From positions 1 to 64,000 of the forward strand of contig CACYRP010000031.1 of assembly GCA_902776765.1 (NCBI GenBank): 64,000 nt of DNA. The letters run 5' to 3'. The stretch is from Fibrobacter succinogenes (GTDB lineage Bacteria; Fibrobacterota; Fibrobacteria; Fibrobacterales; Fibrobacteraceae). Made by a program: the position numbers and the translations under genes. A model generated the notes under the pieces. It did not search any database, was not told the origin of the DNA, and was given only the letters and a program-made list of their open reading frames with translations. This document shows, in pieces, positions 59,901 through 64,000 of this stretch (position 1 is its first letter; each line of letters begins with the position of its first letter).

Positions 59901-60836
59901 ATGAATATTCTCGAAAATGTACCGATGAGCAGACACACGTCCTTTAAAGTAGGTGGTTACGCAAGATATTTCGTCAAAGCAGAATCCGTAAACGATATCA
60001 AAGACGCAATTGCATTTGCAAATGAACATGCGCTTTCGAGTTTCGTTTTTGGCAAAGGCACAAACTTGCTCGTATCTGATAGCGGATTCAACGGAGTCAT
60101 CATTCAGCTCGGTAAATTTTTCTCGGAAATTACGAACATTGGCAACGGAAAAATCCGCGCCAAAGGCGCCACGCCGCTCGCTCGCCTCGCCCGCTATTCG
60201 ATTAACGAAGGCCTTGCCGGAATTCACAAACTGGCAGGCATTCCAGGAAGTCTCGGAGGCGCCATTTACATGAATGCCGGCGCTTACGGGCAGGATATTT
60301 CGCAAACGTGCATTGAAGTCGAAAGCATCGATGCCGCCGGCAACTTGCACAAACGCGCTGCAAAAGATTGCAACTTCGGCTACCGCCACAGCGTCTTCCA
60401 AGAACTCGCCGCCTCGCGCGGAAGTGCAGAAAGAGCCGAAACCATTCTCGCCGCAACATTCCAGCTCACGCCCGCCAAAAGCATCGGCAAAACAGCTAAA
60501 GACCTTGAAGCCGAAATGCAGGAATGCATGACAAAGCGTCGCAATTCGCAGCCGCTCTCCATGCCGAACGCAGGCAGCACATTCAAACGCCTCGACGCAG
60601 GCGCAGCCGCAACACCCACGCAAATTGCGCCCGGCTACTACATCGAGCAAGCGGGTTTAAAAGGCTTCCGTATCGGAGGGGCCGAAGTCAGCCGCGTCCA
60701 CGCCAACTTTATCGTCAATGCCGGTGGCGCAACCGCAGCCAACATCAAAGCGCTCAGTGAACACGTTCAAAAAGTTGTGGCCGAGAAATTCAACATTCAA
60801 TTAAAGCGCGAAATAATTTTGCTCGGGGATTTCTAG
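59901..60836 (+). CDS. murB: UDP-N-acetylenolpyruvoylglucosamine reductase (MurB)
   Basis: Reduces UDP-GlcNAc-enolpyruvate to UDP-MurNAc in peptidoglycan synthesis, with FAD and NADPH. The 311-residue type IIa-like protein has SRHTSFKVGGYARYFV at the start, FGKGTNLLVSDSGFNGVII, GIPGSLGGAIYMNAGAYG (FAD-binding), FGYRHSVF with the catalytic-region Tyr, NAGSTFKR with the catalytic Ser and the late SRVHANFIVN. No ribosome-binding site is seen before the ATG at 59901, 27 bp from the divergent primase start, so its mRNA may be nearly leaderless. Confidence 0.94.
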   Translation: MNILENVPMSRHTSFKVGGYARYFVKAESVNDIKDAIAFANEHALSSFVFGKGTNLLVSDSGFNGVIIQLGKFFSEITNIGNGKIRAKGATPLARLARYSINEGLAGIHKLAGIPGSLGGAIYMNAGAYGQDISQTCIEVESIDAAGNLHKRAAKDCNFGYRHSVFQELAASRGSAERAETILAATFQLTPAKSIGKTAKDLEAEMQECMTKRRNSQPLSMPNAGSTFKRLDAGAAATPTQIAPGYYIEQAGLKGFRIGGAEVSRVHANFIVNAGGATAANIKALSEHVQKVVAEKFNIQLKREIILLGDF

Positions 60837-60863
60837 ACCGCAGTGGATCCTATCGGCAAACCA

Positions 60864-61301
60864 CTAATCGCAAACGAACGTTTTATCGTCAGCTTCAACT
60901 GGCAACGGATCGTACTTGTTTAAAATCCACACAATCAGCACGTAAACCGAGCCGCCGATAAATCCGCCCAAGGAATCCGCGATCAAGTCCATCGCATCGC
61001 AGCTACGGCCTTCCACAAAGCTCTGGTGGTATTCGTCGGTGCAACCGTACGCAAGCGCCAAGAGCATCACTGTTACAACTTTGAGCCAAGGCTTTACAGA
61101 CCACTGTCGGCGGGCCCACCACATGCAAAAGCAACCCGCCAACGTAGCGTATTCGCAAGTATGCGCAAGCTTATCCCACACATGCGGGAAATCTTCCAGC
61201 TCCACAGAAGTCATCGAAGAAAGCTTGAATATAATAGCCATGCAAAGGATGGCCGGAACTTTTCTGAAAAACGGATACTTGTCAAATAACGATTCAAACA
61301 T
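60864..61301 (-). CDS. VanZ-like membrane protein
   Basis: The 145-residue protein has four predicted TM segments and the VanZ-like pattern: IIFKLSSMTS, DKLAHTCEYATLAGCF, and GCTDEYHQSFVEGRSCDAMDLIADSLGG, which is the characteristic DE.HQ.F..gR..d..D...n..G motif. Function is unclear; VanZ relatives affect teicoplanin resistance or envelope physiology. It is followed by the FecR-like lipoprotein gene on the same strand upstream (27 bp), so they may form an operon. Confidence 0.88.
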   Translation of the reverse strand: MFESLFDKYPFFRKVPAILCMAIIFKLSSMTSVELEDFPHVWDKLAHTCEYATLAGCFCMWWARRQWSVKPWLKVVTVMLLALAYGCTDEYHQSFVEGRSCDAMDLIADSLGGFIGGSVYVLIVWILNKYDPLPVEADDKTFVCD

Positions 61302-61328
61302 GCGCCCAAATTTAGCTTTTTAAAAAAG

Positions 61329-62861
61329 CTATTCGTTCTTGAGCAGGCGCTTGGAGACGACATTTTTGTACTCTTCTTCGGCCGTCATATCGTTGATACG
61401 ATTACTCTTTTTGCCACCTTCGTAATTTTCAAAATAGCAGTAAGTCTCGTAAACCTTTCGGCCCTTGATGCGTTTGCCATTCACAAAATACACCCAAATT
61501 TCGATATGCGCTATTCTATTCTGCTTCAACCGGAGCGGAAGTTTAAAAGAATTTGTCGTCAATTCATCGCCACTAAACGTTTTAATAATAGCACCTTTAC
61601 GCTTGACCACAATCTTCTTAATTTGCTTTAAATCTGCGCCCATCAAGCCTGCTACACTAAAGCGCAGCGTCGCCGGGATATCGCGCTCTTCGGGCAACAC
61701 GTGAATGCGCTCACGACCCGAACCCTCAATCACGACTGTGGGTTTGAGAATTTTTGGTTGTTGCGCAGAATCCTTAACAACTCGAGTCTTACGTTCATCA
61801 GCCTTTGTCAAAACCTCTGCCATTTTCGCCGAAACAAAATTTATGTTCCACGTATGGCAAATGTATTCCACCTCGCCATTGCTACAATTTACGACAAAGC
61901 GCTTCAGTCCAAACGCCGTAGAATCAGACCATTCCAAAGTCCGCTTGTAAAGCCCGCTTTCTGGAATCGTATCTACAAATCCTTGCACCGAGACAATGCA
62001 GCCAGGAACAAATAAAGCTTCTAGCGTAACACTCGGCTTTCCGATGTATTCGTTCAAAGTCCTCGGCTTAAACGATACCTGTGTTTTCTTTATTAAGCTA
62101 TCGGCTTTCTTTTTATAAGCATCATCAAAAGCCACCAACATCGCCGCAATCTTATCAAGATTCAGCTTTGAAGCATGCACCCCAAGCTCAGACGCAGTCT
62201 TTGTCGCCACAGAATCAATGGCTCGCGCCAAAAATAACGTTCCCGAACTTGCAAGCGGAAGAATTTTAATGCCATTCACATTTGCAATCAAAGTCTGCCC
62301 GTTCTTGATAGACTGTTCTAAATCTGATTTTACAGCAACAACCGATCCTTCCTTAAGCGAAGAAACTTCTAAGCCATCGATATTTTCAACAAAACCCACC
62401 GCACTGCGAACCACGGACACAACGTTTTCAGTACTGATTTCAAATTCATCCTTGATCGCTTGCTTTTGCACATCAAACATCAGCCGCCCTTGACGGAGCG
62501 CCACCGACATCGTTCGTTTCAAGGATTCTATCGTCGCGTCAAACTGGATTACCGATTTTCCATCGACCTTTAAAGCAGAACCATCGGCCACAGAAAGTAC
62601 GACCGACGAGGCAACTCCAGCCTCCAGTTGCGTTTTTTCAAAGACATTCTGTCCAACATCTAAAGAATAAGCATCGCCATCAATGATAATCTTGGCATCG
62701 CCCATTATTTCGCGAACCGTAACATTAAAAACATGCTTTTCGGACAAAACCTTATTTGCATTTTTCTTTTCGCCATCACAAGCACACAATGCACCCGACA
62801 AAACAAGCGCTGATCCCCAAGCTCCCACTCGAAAAAATTTGGTCTGAAAAATGACTACCAT
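61329..62861 (-). CDS. Large FecR-like lipoprotein
   Basis: About 510 residues with a lipobox LSGALCAC (Cys28 from this start). The N-terminal half resembles a FecR domain (GDAYSLDVGQNVFEKTQL, SVVLSVADGSALKVDGKSVIQF, RQGRLMFDV, TENVVSVVRSAVGFVE, EGSVVAVKS): a signal-sensing or ligand-binding beta fold. The C-terminal half has Cys-containing beta-rich repeats (LFVPGCIVSVQGFVD, VVNCSNGEVEYIC). Start uncertain: ATG at 62861 gives a normal lipoprotein signal, while GTG at 62909 has a better GAGGGGG ribosome-binding site and adds 16 residues. No sigma-factor gene is adjacent. Confidence 0.7.
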   Translation of the reverse strand: MVVIFQTKFFRVGAWGSALVLSGALCACDGEKKNANKVLSEKHVFNVTVREIMGDAKIIIDGDAYSLDVGQNVFEKTQLEAGVASSVVLSVADGSALKVDGKSVIQFDATIESLKRTMSVALRQGRLMFDVQKQAIKDEFEISTENVVSVVRSAVGFVENIDGLEVSSLKEGSVVAVKSDLEQSIKNGQTLIANVNGIKILPLASSGTLFLARAIDSVATKTASELGVHASKLNLDKIAAMLVAFDDAYKKKADSLIKKTQVSFKPRTLNEYIGKPSVTLEALFVPGCIVSVQGFVDTIPESGLYKRTLEWSDSTAFGLKRFVVNCSNGEVEYICHTWNINFVSAKMAEVLTKADERKTRVVKDSAQQPKILKPTVVIEGSGRERIHVLPEERDIPATLRFSVAGLMGADLKQIKKIVVKRKGAIIKTFSGDELTTNSFKLPLRLKQNRIAHIEIWVYFVNGKRIKGRKVYETYCYFENYEGGKKSNRINDMTAEEEYKNVVSKRLLKNE

Positions 62862-63015
62862 GTTTTTTAATCTAGTAATAAAAATTTCAAAAAAGAAATT
62901 TATAACCACATCACCCCCTCGATTAAAAACAGGAAATTGTCCACCATCACACGATTTAAGAAAAACAAAAATACGTGACAAAAAGAAATATATAATAATT
63001 TCTAAATTTTCAACC

Positions 63016-64000
63016 ATGAAAGCGATTATTTTAAAAGCCGGGCGCGATAAATCGGCCCTCCGCTACCATCCTTGGATTTTTAGTGGTGCCATCGACGAAG
63101 TTGTCGGTGACCCAGAGCTCGGTGATGTTGTTGAAGTTTACAGCTACAAGAGCGATTTTCTTGGCCTTGCAGCGTATTCCCCCAAATCCCAGATCCGTGG
63201 CCGCTTCTGGACTTTCGGAAACGAAGGAAAGAATACAAAAATCGACCGAGAATTCTTTAGCGATATTCTCGACCGCGCAATAGCCTCCCGCAAGAGCCGT
63301 GGATTCGACATCCAAGACAAGGAAAGCGCATTCCGCCTCGTGAACGCCGAAAACGACGGCATTCCGGGTTGCATTATCGACAAATACGCCGATATTTACT
63401 CTGTCGAAATTCTCGCGGCCGGTGCCGAAGTCAACCGTAAAACCATTTACGAACTGCTGGCCGAAAAGACGGAATGCCGCGGCATTTACGAACGCTGTGA
63501 TTCCGAAGTCCGCAAAAAAGAAGGTCTCCCCCTCCGCACGGGCGTTGTTTTTGGAGAAGTTCCTGACGAACCGGTCATCATCAACGAAAACGGCATTCTG
63601 TTCCCCATCGACGTGAAGAACGGTCACAAGACGGGCTACTACCTCGACCAGCGCGACGCCAGACGCCGTGTCGGCGAACTCACCAAGGGCAAAAAAGTGC
63701 TCAACTGTTTCTGCTACACCGGTGGATTCGGGCTTTACGCGCTCCGCGGCGGCTGCGAAAAAGTGTATCAAGTCGATGTTTCCAAGGATGCACTCAAGCT
63801 CGCCAAGGAAGGCATCATGAGGAACAAACTAAGTACGGCACACGCTACGCATGTGGAAGCTGACGTTTTCCAGTACTTGCGCAAATGCCGTGACAAGGCC
63901 GAAACGTTTGACTTTATCGTACTTGATCCGCCAAAATTCGTCGAAAGCAAGGACAATTTGCAGAAAGGCGCCCGCGGTTACAAGGACATCAACCTGCTTG
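63016..64000 (+). CDS. rlmI: Class I SAM-dependent rRNA large-subunit methyltransferase (RlmI-like), 3' end beyond window
   Basis: The visible 328 residues contain an N-terminal PUA domain (HPWIFSGAIDE, LGDVVEVYSYKSDFLGLAAY), an RFM-type middle region, and the methyltransferase Rossmann fold with NGHKTGYYLDQRDARR, LNCFCYTGGFGLYALR (SAM motif), VDVSKDAL and VLDPPKF (catalytic motif). COG1092 / RlmI m5C methyltransferase pattern. There is no clear ribosome-binding site before the ATG. The frame is open to the end, so at least 60-70 residues are missing. Confidence 0.88.
   Translation, partial: MKAIILKAGRDKSALRYHPWIFSGAIDEVVGDPELGDVVEVYSYKSDFLGLAAYSPKSQIRGRFWTFGNEGKNTKIDREFFSDILDRAIASRKSRGFDIQDKESAFRLVNAENDGIPGCIIDKYADIYSVEILAAGAEVNRKTIYELLAEKTECRGIYERCDSEVRKKEGLPLRTGVVFGEVPDEPVIINENGILFPIDVKNGHKTGYYLDQRDARRRVGELTKGKKVLNCFCYTGGFGLYALRGGCEKVYQVDVSKDALKLAKEGIMRNKLSTAHATHVEADVFQYLRKCRDKAETFDFIVLDPPKFVESKDNLQKGARGYKDINLL

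Noticed and set aside
59874..60650. Upstream extension of the primase reading frame
   Set aside because: It runs antisense through murB. The zinc-finger domain starts right after the ATG at 59873, so nothing is missing.

Overview
The window is a piece of a Fibrobacter-type chromosome (Fibrobacterota, FCB group). Two lipoprotein families named for Fibrobacter succinogenes point there: a FISUMP-repeat lipoprotein (28.5-29.95 kb) and a TIGR02171-type protein (41.2-44.0 kb). Four putative promoters carry a TAnnTTTG -7 element as in Bacteroidota. No phage, plasmid or rRNA operon is present; one tRNA-Ala(GGC) lies at 12365-12437.

Layout. 0-1.7 kb: start of argJ (minus), then greA-holA (plus). 1.9-7.4 kb: type IV pilus operon pilM-N-O-(AMIN/SH3/PilP hybrid)-pilQ on the minus strand behind a TTGACA-N17-TAAAAT promoter. 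7.5-11.3 kb: pyrR-pyrB-pseudo-dihydroorotase-PilZ operon (minus). 11.6-16.7 kb: cyclophilin, tRNA-Ala, M23 peptidase, small lipoprotein, DUF2334 deacetylase-like gene, and uppP broken by a 10-bp tandem duplication. 16.7-26.3 kb: accessory/defence-like island with a decayed YhcG/DUF1016 nuclease, a LlaJI-type restriction-modification operon (C5-methyltransferase, McrB-like AAA+ protein, LlaJI-family nuclease), an Rpn-family nuclease, two tandem ORF6N-PLD-like paralogues behind near-identical palindromic promoters, and a third ORF6N relic. 26.4-44 kb: htpG behind a sigma-54-like promoter, FISUMP lipoprotein, DUF1232, DUF1846, FAD dehydrogenase, RluA-type pseudouridine synthase, UvrD/PcrA helicase, envelope and hypothetical genes, ispD, TIGR02171 protein. 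44-57 kb: pheT, three exported hypothetical proteins, dnaX-ybaB and a TolC/MFP/RND efflux operon. 57-64 kb: GspE/PilB-type ATPase, DnaG-like primase, murB, VanZ, FecR-like lipoprotein and an rRNA methyltransferase running off the edge.

The most distinctive genome-scale signal is a dense set of small dispersed palindromic repeats (families with CGTCATTGCGA...GGCAAT, CGTCATCCTGA...GGATCC, GGTTCGACAAGCTCACC, GACGAAAGAC, and degenerate TTAGGT/ACCTAA arrays flanking mini-hairpins). They fill intergenic regions and also sit in frame inside several genes (LlaJI nuclease, McrB-like protein, FAD dehydrogenase, pseudouridine synthase, a lipoprotein signal peptide), where they are translated. Other signals are a dnaX A10 run with stop codons in both shifted frames, a 15-bp stem covering the start codon of the TIGR02171 gene, a pseudo-dihydroorotase beside pyrB, and exact tandem duplications in uppP and pheT. 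All assignments come from reading the sequence and recalling family motifs; no database search was run.
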